Notes: generated from the sequence alone by a model not told the origin. 9,721 bases of DNA from CAYOHG01 sp964465125 (GCA_964465125.1 CAYXIO010000092.1:1-9721); one strand, 5' to 3'. Shown: positions 1-6,349, counted from the stretch's first letter. Program-made: numbers and translations.

Positions 1-145
1 CTCCGGCCGGTCATCGCGGAACGGCCTCGTGTTGTTAGTTCGCATCATTAGCAGGGTGGTGCGGGCATCCTGCCCGCACCGAGTTTCCGCCCAAGCGGGC
101 AGGATGCCCGTTCCACCCCTGATGCAGCATTTTGACCCGCTACGC
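1..145. other. Intergenic region downstream of cysC
   Basis: I see no credible gene here. The only structured element is the compound inverted repeat at 54-118, listed separately. Bases 1-53 hold no motif that I recognise. Open frames crossing this stretch are translations of the repeat or antisense shadows of cysC and have no protein-family features. Confidence 0.6.
54..118. repeat. Double-hairpin compound inverted repeat (REP-like)
   Basis: Bases 62-77 and 95-110 are perfect 16-base reverse complements of each other. An outer pair, gggtgg at 54-59 and ccaccc at 113-118, extends the structure after a 2-base bulge on each side. Each 16-base arm is itself a small hairpin: cgggca at 62-67 pairs with tgcccg at 71-76 around tcc, and 96-101 pairs with 105-110 around gga. 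The DNA or RNA can therefore form one long stem or two short hairpins separated by about 18 bases. This resembles REP/BIME-type dispersed elements. It lies 28 bases past the cysC stop, so it could also end or stabilise that transcript, although there is no T-run. That it is dispersed in the genome is inferred, since only one copy is visible here. Confidence 0.75.
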
Positions 146-778
146 CTACCGCGGCAGCAGGTCGCGCGACGCCAGGTAGTCCATCACCGCGACCGCGCAC
201 TCCTGCGGCGACATCGTGGCCGTCTCCAGCACCAGCTCCGGCTTGAGCGGCTCCTCGTACGGGGCGGAGATTCCCGTGAATTCCTTGAGCTCGCCGGCGC
301 GGGCCTTCTTGTACAGCCCCTTCGGGTCGCGCGTCTCGCACACCTCGATCGGCACCTGCACGAAGATCTCGATGAACGGCAGCTTCGCGTCCTCGTGAAT
401 CTTCCGCACCAGGTCGCGGTCCGCCCGGTACGGACTGATGAAGCTCGTGAACGTCAGCGCCCCGGTGTCGGCAAAGAGTTTCGCGACCTCGCCGATGCGG
501 CGGATGTTCTCGGTGCGGTCCTCGGGCGAGAAGCCCAGGTTCTTGTTCAGCCCGTGGCGGATGTTGTCGCCGTCCAGCACGTAGGCCAGGTGGCCGCTCT
601 CGACCAGCATGTGCTCGGCGGTGTACGCGACCGTGCTCTTGCCGCAGCCGCTCAGGCCGGTGAACCAGATCGTCGCGCCGCGCTGCTTGAGCAGCTTGTA
701 GCGGTCCTCACGGTCGACGTGCCCCTCGTGCCAGGTGATGTTGGTTGCCTTCTGCACAGCCACGGCTGCCCCCTTCAT
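146..778 (-). CDS. cysC: Adenylylsulfate kinase (APS kinase) CysC
   Basis: This 210-residue protein should phosphorylate adenosine 5'-phosphosulfate with ATP to give PAPS, the second step of cytoplasmic sulfate activation. The P-loop GLSGCGKST is at residues 41-49. The family signature DGDNIRHGL begins at residue 69 and is followed by the ENIRRIGEVAK helix (90-100). FISPYR lies at 113-118, with Ser115 matching the serine of the CysC phosphoenzyme site. DPKGLYKKARAGELKEFTGI spans 151-170. Length is close to E. coli CysC (201 residues), and it is a stand-alone kinase, not a CysNC fusion. The ATG at 778 has no clear Shine-Dalgarno sequence. A GTG at codon 6 sits 5 bases after a GGGGG run and is a plausible alternative start giving 205 residues. 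No ATP sulfurylase gene (cysN, cysD or sat) is in the window. It lies 180 bases downstream of the cytochrome gene on the same strand. Confidence 0.96.
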   Translation of the reverse strand: MKGAAVAVQKATNITWHEGHVDREDRYKLLKQRGATIWFTGLSGCGKSTVAYTAEHMLVESGHLAYVLDGDNIRHGLNKNLGFSPEDRTENIRRIGEVAKLFADTGALTFTSFISPYRADRDLVRKIHEDAKLPFIEIFVQVPIEVCETRDPKGLYKKARAGELKEFTGISAPYEEPLKPELVLETATMSPQECAVAVMDYLASRDLLPR

Positions 779-807
779 TACGCGGGATACTGAAACAACG
801 CCGTGGA

Positions 808-836
808 AATATAGCGTTGCGCGGCCGATGCGCGAA
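808..836 (-). promoter_or_regulatory. Possible sigma70-type promoter of cysC
   Basis: On the minus strand a -10-like TATATT (complement of 808-813, 5 of 6 to consensus) lies 17 bases from a weak -35-like TTCGCG (complement of 831-836, 3 of 6). Transcription would start near 801, leaving a leader of about 20 bases before the ATG at 778, consistent with the absence of a Shine-Dalgarno sequence. The AT-rich patch stands out in GC-rich surroundings. This is a visual match only. Confidence 0.4.
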
Positions 837-905
837 TGACCGCGACGCGTTTGCCGCGGTTATGCGGACGGCCGGCCGCGCCCCCCCGCCCGCCGAGAGC
901 AGCGA

Positions 906-933
906 CGCCGGCACGGGTCGATCCGCGCCGGCG
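906..933 (-). terminator. Possible terminator hairpin after the cytochrome gene
   Basis: A 7-base perfect inverted repeat, cgccggc (906-912) and gccggcg (927-933), surrounds a 14-base loop, about 25 bases past the cytochrome stop codon. No T-run follows on the minus strand. In DNA this GC-rich such a stem can occur by chance. Confidence 0.25.
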
Positions 934-958
934 CCACCCACTCACTCGCAAGGCTCGT

Positions 959-3514
959 CTAGTCGAGGAACAGGATTTCCTCGGCCGTGTACCCGAGCAT
1001 CTGGTAGTTCGGCACCATCCGCACGTCGGGCTCGAGCGCCGGCATCCACTCGCCGCCGTTCATCGTCAGGTCGGCCGCGCTCAGCCCGGTGCCGGCGAGC
1101 GAGTCGGCATCGTCCGCGGTCCGGAACGAGCCTTCGCCCGCAGGGTTGATGTAGTTTACGACGAGGGTGTTGGCGCTTTCGCGGCGGTAGTCGGCGTTTC
1201 CGACGATATCCACGTTGACGGCGCCGCCGGCGACATCTTCGCACGCCGTCGCGACGCCCAGGTCGGTGATGGCGTGAATCTGGTAGTAGCGCCAGCGATA
1301 GACCGGGAACTCGAGCGTGCCGAAGCCCGGCACCTCGCGCGGCACCGTCTGCGTAACCGGCACCGGGTGATCCATCGCACCGCCGGCCGAATGACAGGCC
1401 CGGCAGGTCAGACCCGCGCCGAGTGCCTCTGCGCGCGGCCGCACGCCGTGCCCGCCGAGCGTGATCCCATTGGAAAACGCCGGATAGTTGGCCAGGGCCG
1501 CGAAGTAGGCCGGCTGCTCCTCGGCGGGCAGCTTCGTGCCTTCGAGCGACAGGTAGATCTTCATGTCGGTGCCGTCGGGCAACTTCATGCTGACCAGGTC
1601 GTTGAGGGTCTCGACCGGCGGATACCAGGCGTAGTCCGCCGGCAGGCCCGTCGGAACGTTGAAACCCTGGAATGCGCGCAGCCCGTTGTTGACCGACGTC
1701 AGCAGGTCGAAGTTGAACCTCGCGCCGGCGTCGACATACCCGTCGTGATCCGCGTCATGCGGCGAGTTCGACGCGACCTGATAACGCACGTAGCCATAGG
1801 TCGTCTTATCGAACAGCATCATGTTCGGGAAAATCTGCATGAACGCCATCGCCTGGCGATCCGGATCATCCGACATGAAGTCGTTCAGCGTGATGCCGCG
1901 AACCTCGTCCGGCGTGAGGGACAGGAAGCCCAGCGCGGAGAAGATGTCGGCGTTCGAGCCGCCGGCCTGGAAGCGGTACATCGAGTACGCGTTGTACGGG
2001 TACATCCCGTCCATGGCCGCGTTCGTCACCGTCTCGCCGCTGAAGTAGCGCGCGTCGAACACCATGCCGTTGGCCATCGGCTTGAACGGCGTGATCTTCG
2101 CGCCTTCGCTGCCGCGCACCGCAAGCGACTGGGCCAGGAACGACACGCGCCCGTTGAACCAGGTCAGCGTCGGATAGGTTCTGTACGCCTCCCAGTCGGC
2201 GTTCACGTCCTCGTCGGTGCCGCCGTTGAGATAGTGATCCAGCGCGATGACCTTGGTGTCGTAGCCGTCGGCGTTGCGCCCGAACGTCAGGTTGGTGCCC
2301 TGCCCCCACAGCGAGTAGGTGATACCAGAGGTGTACGGAATGTGGCAGGTCTCGCACGCGAGGACTTCCATGTGCCGCGAGAGGTGGATCGGCTGCGACA
2401 GGCCGGCCGCGTCATGGCAACTGGCGCAGCTCAGCTTGTTCTCTTCCGACCCCGCGGGATAGTCCAGCGCCATCAGGTCGCCGCCGACGCTGTCGCCGCG
2501 GCGGAACTTGTGGTGATCGACCGTGTGGCACGCCGCGCAGTGCCGATTCTTGCCGCCGCCGATCTCCGCGACCGCATTCGAGCTCGAATGAACGTCATGT
2601 CCGGGCCGGAAGAGCGTGCCGCGCTTGTAGCCCGTGCGGGCGTGCTCGTGGCAGCGCAGGCAGGTCTCGTCATGGGTCGCACCGATGGAGGACACCGCCT
2701 CGAAGCTGCGATCCTGTGCCACGGTGGTCCAGGGCGTCTCCGGCATCCCGTCGCCGTCGCGGTCCATCATGAGCGGCGTCTCGGGCACCCCGTCGCCGTC
2801 CGCGTCGATCAGCGGGTCAGGCGCGCCGTCGCCGTCGAAGTCGGTGTTGTCGTGCGAGCTGCGGGCGTCGCCGCCTTCCGTCGGCGAAGCGCCGTCCGCA
2901 GGCGCGTATGCCGCAACCTGGAGGTTCGACTTGTCCGACGGCACCGAGCGATACTCCGCCGCGTGACAGATCAGGCAGTCGATCCCGCCCTCGACGATGC
3001 GGGCGGCCTGCTCCTCGGCGTCGGGCAGTCCCATCTGCGCGAACTGCGCGGCGAAGAACGGCTCCATCAACGGCAGGAATCGTCCGGCGTGGCATTTTCC
3101 GCACTCGTCGAGCTGCACGTCGCTGGTGTAGTTGATCAGGCCGGTCGAGGCGGGCAGGCCGCACGCGCGGTCGAGCATGCCGTGCGCCCCGCCGCCGGGA
3201 AACAGGATGTTGTCGTTCGGCGAGGCCCAGCGGAAGTGCACCGACTCCTTGAATTCCTGCACCTGCTGCGCGTGACACTTGCCACAGAGCTGCCCGGTGA
3301 GGTCGCGGTCGATTTCCGCCTGCGAGATGCGCTTAGCTCCCAGCAGGTACTCGCCCGTGCTCGGGTCGTACTGGAACAGGTGGACGTCCATTGGCTTGGA
3401 CGTGACCGTATTCGGGTCGGTCGTATCGGTCGGCGGGCAGCCGCCGACCGTCCAAAGCATCGAAACCGACAGGGCCAGCATCGCGAGCCCCAGCGGGGCA
3501 AGATGGCGTGACAT
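959..3514 (-). CDS. Exported octaheme c-type cytochrome lipoprotein, OTR-like, with Ca2+-loop insertion
   Basis: This 851-residue protein has a signal peptide with a lipobox ending VGGC (Cys26), so it should be a membrane-anchored lipoprotein outside the cytoplasm. Eight CxxCH heme-c sites are visible at residues 77-81, 138-142, 180-184, 285-289, 326-330, 363-367, 387-391 and 704-708. The first seven resemble the octaheme tetrathionate reductase (OTR) family in order and context: CGKCH followed by SVHFRW, a lone Cys118 before heme 2, IDCLICH, DVHS (307-310) before heme 5, and CETCHIP at heme 7. Between hemes 3 and 4 lies an insertion with three DxDGDGxP(D/E) loops (225-259) like thrombospondin type-3 Ca2+ repeats; a fourth loop lies at 587-595. 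Heme 8 is 313 residues after heme 7. I chose the ATG at 3514 because GAGGA lies 6 bases upstream; that motif directly abuts the ATG at 3520. Family level is firm, but substrate (tetrathionate, nitrite, hydroxylamine or other) cannot be read from the sequence. Confidence 0.9.
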   Translation of the reverse strand: MSRHLAPLGLAMLALSVSMLWTVGGCPPTDTTDPNTVTSKPMDVHLFQYDPSTGEYLLGAKRISQAEIDRDLTGQLCGKCHAQQVQEFKESVHFRWASPNDNILFPGGGAHGMLDRACGLPASTGLINYTSDVQLDECGKCHAGRFLPLMEPFFAAQFAQMGLPDAEEQAARIVEGGIDCLICHAAEYRSVPSDKSNLQVAAYAPADGASPTEGGDARSSHDNTDFDGDGAPDPLIDADGDGVPETPLMMDRDGDGMPETPWTTVAQDRSFEAVSSIGATHDETCLRCHEHARTGYKRGTLFRPGHDVHSSSNAVAEIGGGKNRHCAACHTVDHHKFRRGDSVGGDLMALDYPAGSEENKLSCASCHDAAGLSQPIHLSRHMEVLACETCHIPYTSGITYSLWGQGTNLTFGRNADGYDTKVIALDHYLNGGTDEDVNADWEAYRTYPTLTWFNGRVSFLAQSLAVRGSEGAKITPFKPMANGMVFDARYFSGETVTNAAMDGMYPYNAYSMYRFQAGGSNADIFSALGFLSLTPDEVRGITLNDFMSDDPDRQAMAFMQIFPNMMLFDKTTYGYVRYQVASNSPHDADHDGYVDAGARFNFDLLTSVNNGLRAFQGFNVPTGLPADYAWYPPVETLNDLVSMKLPDGTDMKIYLSLEGTKLPAEEQPAYFAALANYPAFSNGITLGGHGVRPRAEALGAGLTCRACHSAGGAMDHPVPVTQTVPREVPGFGTLEFPVYRWRYYQIHAITDLGVATACEDVAGGAVNVDIVGNADYRRESANTLVVNYINPAGEGSFRTADDADSLAGTGLSAADLTMNGGEWMPALEPDVRMVPNYQMLGYTAEEILFLD
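2738..2842 (-). repeat. Three tandem coding repeats for Ca2+-binding loops
   Basis: Within the cytochrome gene, three similar units share the core ccgtcgccgtc (plus-strand reading) at intervals of roughly 36-42 bases. They encode loops at residues 225-233, 237-245 and 251-259, each with Asp at alternating positions and the last two ending in PETP. The repetition suggests local duplication of one loop unit. The reading frame is intact. Confidence 0.7.
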
Positions 3515-3520
3515 GCTCAT

Positions 3521-3525
3521 TCCTC
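3521..3525 (-). promoter_or_regulatory. Ribosome binding site that decides the cytochrome start
   Basis: The minus-strand GAGGA ends immediately before the ATG at 3520 but is 6 bases from the next in-frame ATG at 3514. The second spacing is the normal one, so 3514 is the better start. It removes two residues from the signal peptide. Confidence 0.7.
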
Positions 3526-3604
3526 GGGCGTAGTTTCGCTGGCGGCAGCCAGCCTCCCTACACTGGCATCATCGGTTCGCACGAGGATCGCGGGTATTGC
3601 CGCT

Positions 3605-3648
3605 GGGGGCCGAGTTTCTCCCCCTTTCGGGGGATACGCAACGCCCCC
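3605..3648 (-). promoter_or_regulatory. Nested hairpin with GAAA tetraloop in the cytochrome leader
   Basis: In the minus-strand transcript a 6-base stem (TCCCCC with GGGGGA, plus-strand 3619-3624 and 3629-3634) closes a GAAA loop, a GNRA tetraloop. An outer 6-base stem pairs 3605-3610 with 3643-3648. The core ccctttcgg (3622-3630) has a perfect 9-base reverse-complement copy at 3684-3692, so a competing long-range helix is possible. As DNA, the same element is a dyad that a LuxR-type dimer could bind. No known riboswitch class was matched. Confidence 0.5.
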
Positions 3649-3723
3649 GCCGCTCACCCCGCCGCGAGACGCAGACGGGTCTACCGAAAGGGCTCAACGG
3701 AAGTGACTTGCGCGGCTGCGCGC

Positions 3724-3742
3724 ATCCGGCCGGCCGGCGGAT
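3724..3742 (-). terminator. Possible terminator stem after the regulator gene
   Basis: Bases atccg (3724-3728) and cggat (3738-3742) form a stem around a ccgg-rich loop, beginning 5 bases past the regulator stop codon. No T-run follows on the minus strand, so this is either a weak or factor-dependent terminator or a chance GC-rich palindrome. Confidence 0.3.
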
Positions 3743-3747
3743 CCGTC

Positions 3748-4518
3748 CTATTCCAGCCGCTGGTGGATGGCGAAACGGATCGCCGCCGCACGAGAACGCA
3801 AACCCAGCTTGCGGTAGATGCTTTTCAGATACGAGCGCACGGTCGATCGTTCCACGCTCAGCTCGGCGGCAATGCCCGGATTCGGCATGCCGCGACCCAG
3901 CAACCGCAGCGTGCGCAGCTCCTGCGGCGTCAGGTCTGCGACCGCGGCCGGCGCCTCGGCAGTGGTCCCCGTCAGGTCGAGCAGCCGACGCGCCACGGCA
4001 TGGGTCATCTCCACTCGTACGCTGCGCTCGTCGGTCACGTCGCAGAACAGCATCGCCCGGCCCAGCATCTCGCCGCTGGGCGTCCGGCAGTCCGTCAGGT
4101 TCAGCTTGAGGTCGAGCTTGCGCGGCCAGTTCACGGAAATGTCCGCCATGCAGTTCCCGTCGCTGCACGCGCCCAGCTCCCACACCCGGCGAAGCTCCGG
4201 ATCGCGCAGCACCTGCGTGATCCGCTGACCCAGCGACGACTCGCTCGTCAGCTCGAACAGCCGCTCGGCGGCGCGGTTCATCCACATCACCTTGCCGCGC
4301 GGATCGGTGAGTATCATCCCGATCGAAAGCCCCGCGACGGCGCGCTGAGTCAGGCAGCCCCCCGCCCGGGGACAGGACAGAGCCGGCCCGGAGGCAGCTC
4401 GGCGTACCCGACCGCGGCCGCGCAGCACGCGCAGCCGGGCGCTTCCGCCTCGCAGTGAATCGCCCGAACCCGCCGCGACGGTTTCAGCGTCCGCGGCTTG
4501 CCGCCTCCCCGACCTCAT
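3748..4518 (-). CDS. PAS-domain LuxR-type transcriptional regulator
   Basis: This 256-residue protein appears to be a one-component regulator: a PAS-like sensor at about residues 58-165 (GMILTDPRGKVMWMNRAAERLF at its start) followed by a LuxR/GerE helix-turn-helix at about 195-256 (LTPQELRTLRLLGRG, GIAAELSVERSTVRSYLKSIYRKLG). I see no response-regulator receiver domain and no transmembrane segment, so it should be cytoplasmic and DNA-binding. The PAS part and the Arg-rich first 55 residues contain six cysteines (49, 55, 118, 123, 144, 159), two of them in spaced pairs, which hints at redox, metal or cofactor sensing but proves nothing. The start at 4518 is supported by GAGG 5 bases upstream. 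The low-complexity N-terminus is atypical. It lies directly upstream of, and co-oriented with, the cytochrome gene, its most likely target, and divergent from pruA. Confidence 0.85.
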   Translation of the reverse strand: MRSGRRQAADAETVAAGSGDSLRGGSARLRVLRGRGRVRRAASGPALSCPRAGGCLTQRAVAGLSIGMILTDPRGKVMWMNRAAERLFELTSESSLGQRITQVLRDPELRRVWELGACSDGNCMADISVNWPRKLDLKLNLTDCRTPSGEMLGRAMLFCDVTDERSVRVEMTHAVARRLLDLTGTTAEAPAAVADLTPQELRTLRLLGRGMPNPGIAAELSVERSTVRSYLKSIYRKLGLRSRAAAIRFAIHQRLE

Positions 4519-4610
4519 GGTGACCTCACTCTTCGCCGCAACGACGCGGCCGATGCCTTGGCGGCTCCCCGGGGGAGAAACGGCTTCCCGCGGGCCCGCT
4601 TCGGAACCGC

Positions 4611-4640
4611 TTGGTCATGCTGCTCAATAGCAACTATCAT
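4611..4640 (+). promoter_or_regulatory. Possible sigma70-type promoter of pruA
   Basis: A weak -35-like TTGGTC (4611-4616, 3 of 6) lies 18 bases before a -10-like TATCAT (4635-4640, 5 of 6). Transcription would begin near 4647 and give a leader of about 36 bases before the pruA ATG, which also accommodates its ribosome binding site. Visual match only. Confidence 0.4.
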
Positions 4641-4671
4641 ACCAAACCTGCCCGAATCTGAGGCTCGTTCC

Positions 4672-4675
4672 GGAG
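4672..4675 (+). promoter_or_regulatory. Ribosome binding site of pruA
   Basis: GGAG is 7 bases upstream of the ATG at 4683. An ATG at 4676, in another frame, lies too close to this site and does not give a family-like protein. The site therefore fixes the start at 4683. Confidence 0.75.
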
Positions 4676-4682
4676 ATGCTCC

Positions 4683-6254
4683 ATGCTGACGCCATACCGA
4701 CCCGAACCCTACGTCAACTTCGCCGAGAAGGGCCCCCGCGAGCAGATGCTGGCCGCGCTGGACAGCGTCCGCAAGCAGCTCGGCCGCAGCTACCCGCTGC
4801 GCATCGGCGAGAAGACGATCGAGACCGAGAAAAAGATTGCTTCGGTCATGCCGGCCGAGCCCAAGACGGTGGTCGGCTTCGCCGGCAAGGTCTCGCGCGC
4901 GCAGGCCGAGCAGGCCATGCAGGCCGCCCTGAGCGCGTTCAAGACCTGGAGCCGCGTCGACGCGGAAACCCGCGCCCGAATTCTGTTCAAGGCGGCGGCG
5001 ATCATGCGCCGGCGAGTGTACGAGCTGAGCGCCTGGATGTGCTTCGAGGTCTCGAAGAGCTGGATCGAAGCCTACGCCGACGTGTGCGAGACCATCGACT
5101 TCCTCGATTTCTACGCACGCGAGGCGATTCGTCTCGGCAGCGCGCAGGCGGTCACGCCCTACCCCGGCGAGGACAACGAGCTGCGCTACATTCCGCTCGG
5201 CGTCGGCGTCGTCATTCCGCCCTGGAACTTCCCCCTGGCCATCTGCACCGGCATGACCAGCGCCGCGATCGTCACCGGCAACACCGTCGTCCTCAAGCCC
5301 GCCAGCACCTCCGTCGTCATCGCCGCCAAGATGGCCGAAATCTTCGAGGAAGCCGGCCTGCCCCCCGGCGTGCTCAACTTCTGCCCCGGCTCCGGCGGCG
5401 AGATCGGCGACTACCTCGTCGAGCACCCGCAGACCCGCTTCGTCGCCTTCACCGGCTCGATGGAGGTCGGCCTGCGCATCTTTGAAAAGTGCGCCAAGAT
5501 CTCGCCCGGGCAAATCTGGCTGAAGCGCAGCGTGCTCGAGATGGGCGGCAAGGACTGCATCGTCGTCGACGAGACCGCCGACGTCGAAGCCGCCGCCGAG
5601 GGAATCACCGTTTCCGCGTTCGGATTCCAGGGGCAGAAGTGCTCCGCATGCTCGCGCGCCATTCTGCACCAGGACGTCTACGACAAAGTGCTGGAGCGCG
5701 TCGTCGAACGCTCGCGCAAGCTGACCATCGGCGACACCACCCACCCGGACAACCTCTACATGGGCGCAGTGATCGACGCCAGCGCCTACCAGAGCATCAG
5801 CGGATACGTCGAGAGCGGGCAGAACGAAGGCCGGCTCGTGCTCGGCAGCACCGGCGACGTAGCGAAGAAGTCCGGAACCGTCCCCGCCGACGGCTACTTC
5901 ATTCCGCCGACGATCATCGAGGTGCCGCGCACCGCCAGGATCGCGTGCGAGGAGATTTTCGGCCCCGTGCTGGCGGTCATCAAGGCCAAGGACTTCGACG
6001 ACGGGCTCGACATCGCCAACGGCACCATCTACGGCCTGACCGGCGCGCTCTACAGCAACGACCGCTTCCGCATCGAACGCGCCCGCCACGAGTTCCACGT
6101 CGGGAACCTGTACATCAACCGCAAGTGCACCGGCGCCCTGGTCGATGTGCAGCCTTTCGGCGGGTTCAACATGTCAGGCACGGACAGCAAGGCCGGCGGC
6201 CGCGACTACTTGCAGCTCTTCCTGCAAGGCAAGAGCATCACGGAACGGTTGTAG
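4683..6254 (+). CDS. pruA: L-glutamate gamma-semialdehyde (1-pyrroline-5-carboxylate) dehydrogenase
   Basis: This 523-residue cytoplasmic aldehyde dehydrogenase should oxidise L-glutamate 5-semialdehyde to glutamate with NAD+, the second step of proline degradation. Aldehyde dehydrogenase landmarks are all present: IPPWNFPLAI with Asn182, KPAS with Lys205, FTGSMEVG (256-263) for the dinucleotide, LEMGGKD with general base Glu286, GQKCSACSR with catalytic Cys320, EEIFGPVLAV (423-432), and PFGGFNMSGTDSKAGG near the C-terminus. GQKCSACSR and the overall length fit the monofunctional RocA/PruA branch and not bifunctional PutA, since no proline dehydrogenase domain precedes it. No proline dehydrogenase gene is in the window. 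It is expressed divergently from the PAS/LuxR gene with its own promoter-like sequence, and a GC-rich hairpin follows its stop. Confidence 0.95.
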   Translation: MLTPYRPEPYVNFAEKGPREQMLAALDSVRKQLGRSYPLRIGEKTIETEKKIASVMPAEPKTVVGFAGKVSRAQAEQAMQAALSAFKTWSRVDAETRARILFKAAAIMRRRVYELSAWMCFEVSKSWIEAYADVCETIDFLDFYAREAIRLGSAQAVTPYPGEDNELRYIPLGVGVVIPPWNFPLAICTGMTSAAIVTGNTVVLKPASTSVVIAAKMAEIFEEAGLPPGVLNFCPGSGGEIGDYLVEHPQTRFVAFTGSMEVGLRIFEKCAKISPGQIWLKRSVLEMGGKDCIVVDETADVEAAAEGITVSAFGFQGQKCSACSRAILHQDVYDKVLERVVERSRKLTIGDTTHPDNLYMGAVIDASAYQSISGYVESGQNEGRLVLGSTGDVAKKSGTVPADGYFIPPTIIEVPRTARIACEEIFGPVLAVIKAKDFDDGLDIANGTIYGLTGALYSNDRFRIERARHEFHVGNLYINRKCTGALVDVQPFGGFNMSGTDSKAGGRDYLQLFLQGKSITERL

Positions 6255-6264
6255 CGGCGGGGCA

Positions 6265-6286
6265 CGCGCGCGAGGAATCGCGCGCG
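6265..6286 (+). terminator. GC-rich hairpin after pruA
   Basis: Two copies of cgcgcgcg (6265-6272 and 6279-6286) pair perfectly around the 6-base loop aggaat, starting 10 bases after the pruA stop codon. The placement fits a transcription terminator, but no T-run follows, only atgtt. Termination would be intrinsic-weak or factor-assisted. The self-complementary CG runs could also pair in other registers. Confidence 0.45.
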
Positions 6287-6327
6287 ATGTTGGGTGCGAA
6301 CGCCGCAGCCCGAGGCGGCCGGCGGGG

Positions 6328-6333
6328 TATACT
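6328..6333 (+). promoter_or_regulatory. Possible -10 element of the lipoprotein gene
   Basis: TATACT matches the -10 consensus at 5 of 6 positions and lies 29 bases before the ATG at 6363. No recognisable -35 lies at the usual distance. The location, after the pruA hairpin and before a strong ribosome binding site, suits a separate promoter. Confidence 0.35.
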
Positions 6334-6349
6334 GGGTATCCTCAACTCC

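Larger units (their letters stand above)
779..958. other. Intergenic region between cytochrome gene and cysC
   Basis: This 180-base gap has no coding signal. Near cysC it holds an AT-rich island with a plausible minus-strand promoter (808-836). Near the cytochrome stop it holds a GC-rich inverted repeat (906-933). Both are listed separately. Confidence 0.6.
3515..3747 (-). promoter_or_regulatory. Leader/intergenic region upstream of the cytochrome gene
   Basis: This 233-base non-coding gap separates the regulator stop from the cytochrome start. It contains the cytochrome ribosome binding site (complement of 3521-3525), a nested hairpin at 3605-3648, an inverted partner of that hairpin's core at 3684-3692, and a GC-rich stem just after the regulator stop (3724-3742). 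I could not pick out a convincing -35/-10 pair. The structured elements make this the likeliest place for control of cytochrome expression, either as DNA operators or as an mRNA leader. Confidence 0.5.
4519..4682. promoter_or_regulatory. Divergent promoter region between regulator and pruA
   Basis: This 164-base non-coding stretch serves two divergent genes. It includes a perfect 10-base palindrome gcgggcccgc (4590-4599), a near-perfect dyad ctccccgggggag (4565-4577), and an AT-richer island around 4625-4645 holding a plausible plus-strand promoter. The palindromes could be operators for the adjacent regulator or chance products of high GC. Confidence 0.5.

Noticed and set aside
29..793. Plus-strand open frame opposite cysC that reads through the inverted repeat
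   Set aside because: Its first 40 or so residues are the translation of the repeat and the rest is antisense to an unambiguous APS kinase.
2738..2842. Regularly spaced repeats as a CRISPR-like or satellite array
   Set aside because: The three units are degenerate, lie in frame within the cytochrome gene, and encode Asp-rich Ca2+ loops, which explains the repetition.
836..3511. Long plus-strand open frame of about 890 codons opposite the cytochrome gene
   Set aside because: It is Arg/Val/His-rich with no domain signature. The opposite strand has eight heme motifs and a lipobox. Long antisense frames are expected in GC-rich codon-biased genes.
3605..3720. Cyclic di-GMP (GEMM-I) riboswitch, suggested by the GAAA-capped stem and nearby acgcaa and gacgcagacgggtcta strings
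   Set aside because: Those strings are on the plus strand, opposite to the cytochrome, and the second GEMM helix with its receptor could not be found on either strand.
4380..4518. Frameshift or wrong start at the Arg-rich N-terminus of the PAS/LuxR regulator
   Set aside because: No alternative in-frame start has a ribosome binding site, whereas GAGG lies 5 bases before the ATG at 4518. No other frame gives a better continuation.
4515..6098. Minus-strand open frame of about 527 codons opposite pruA
   Set aside because: Its composition is Ala/Gly/Asp/Leu-rich without motifs, while the plus strand encodes a complete aldehyde dehydrogenase with all catalytic residues.
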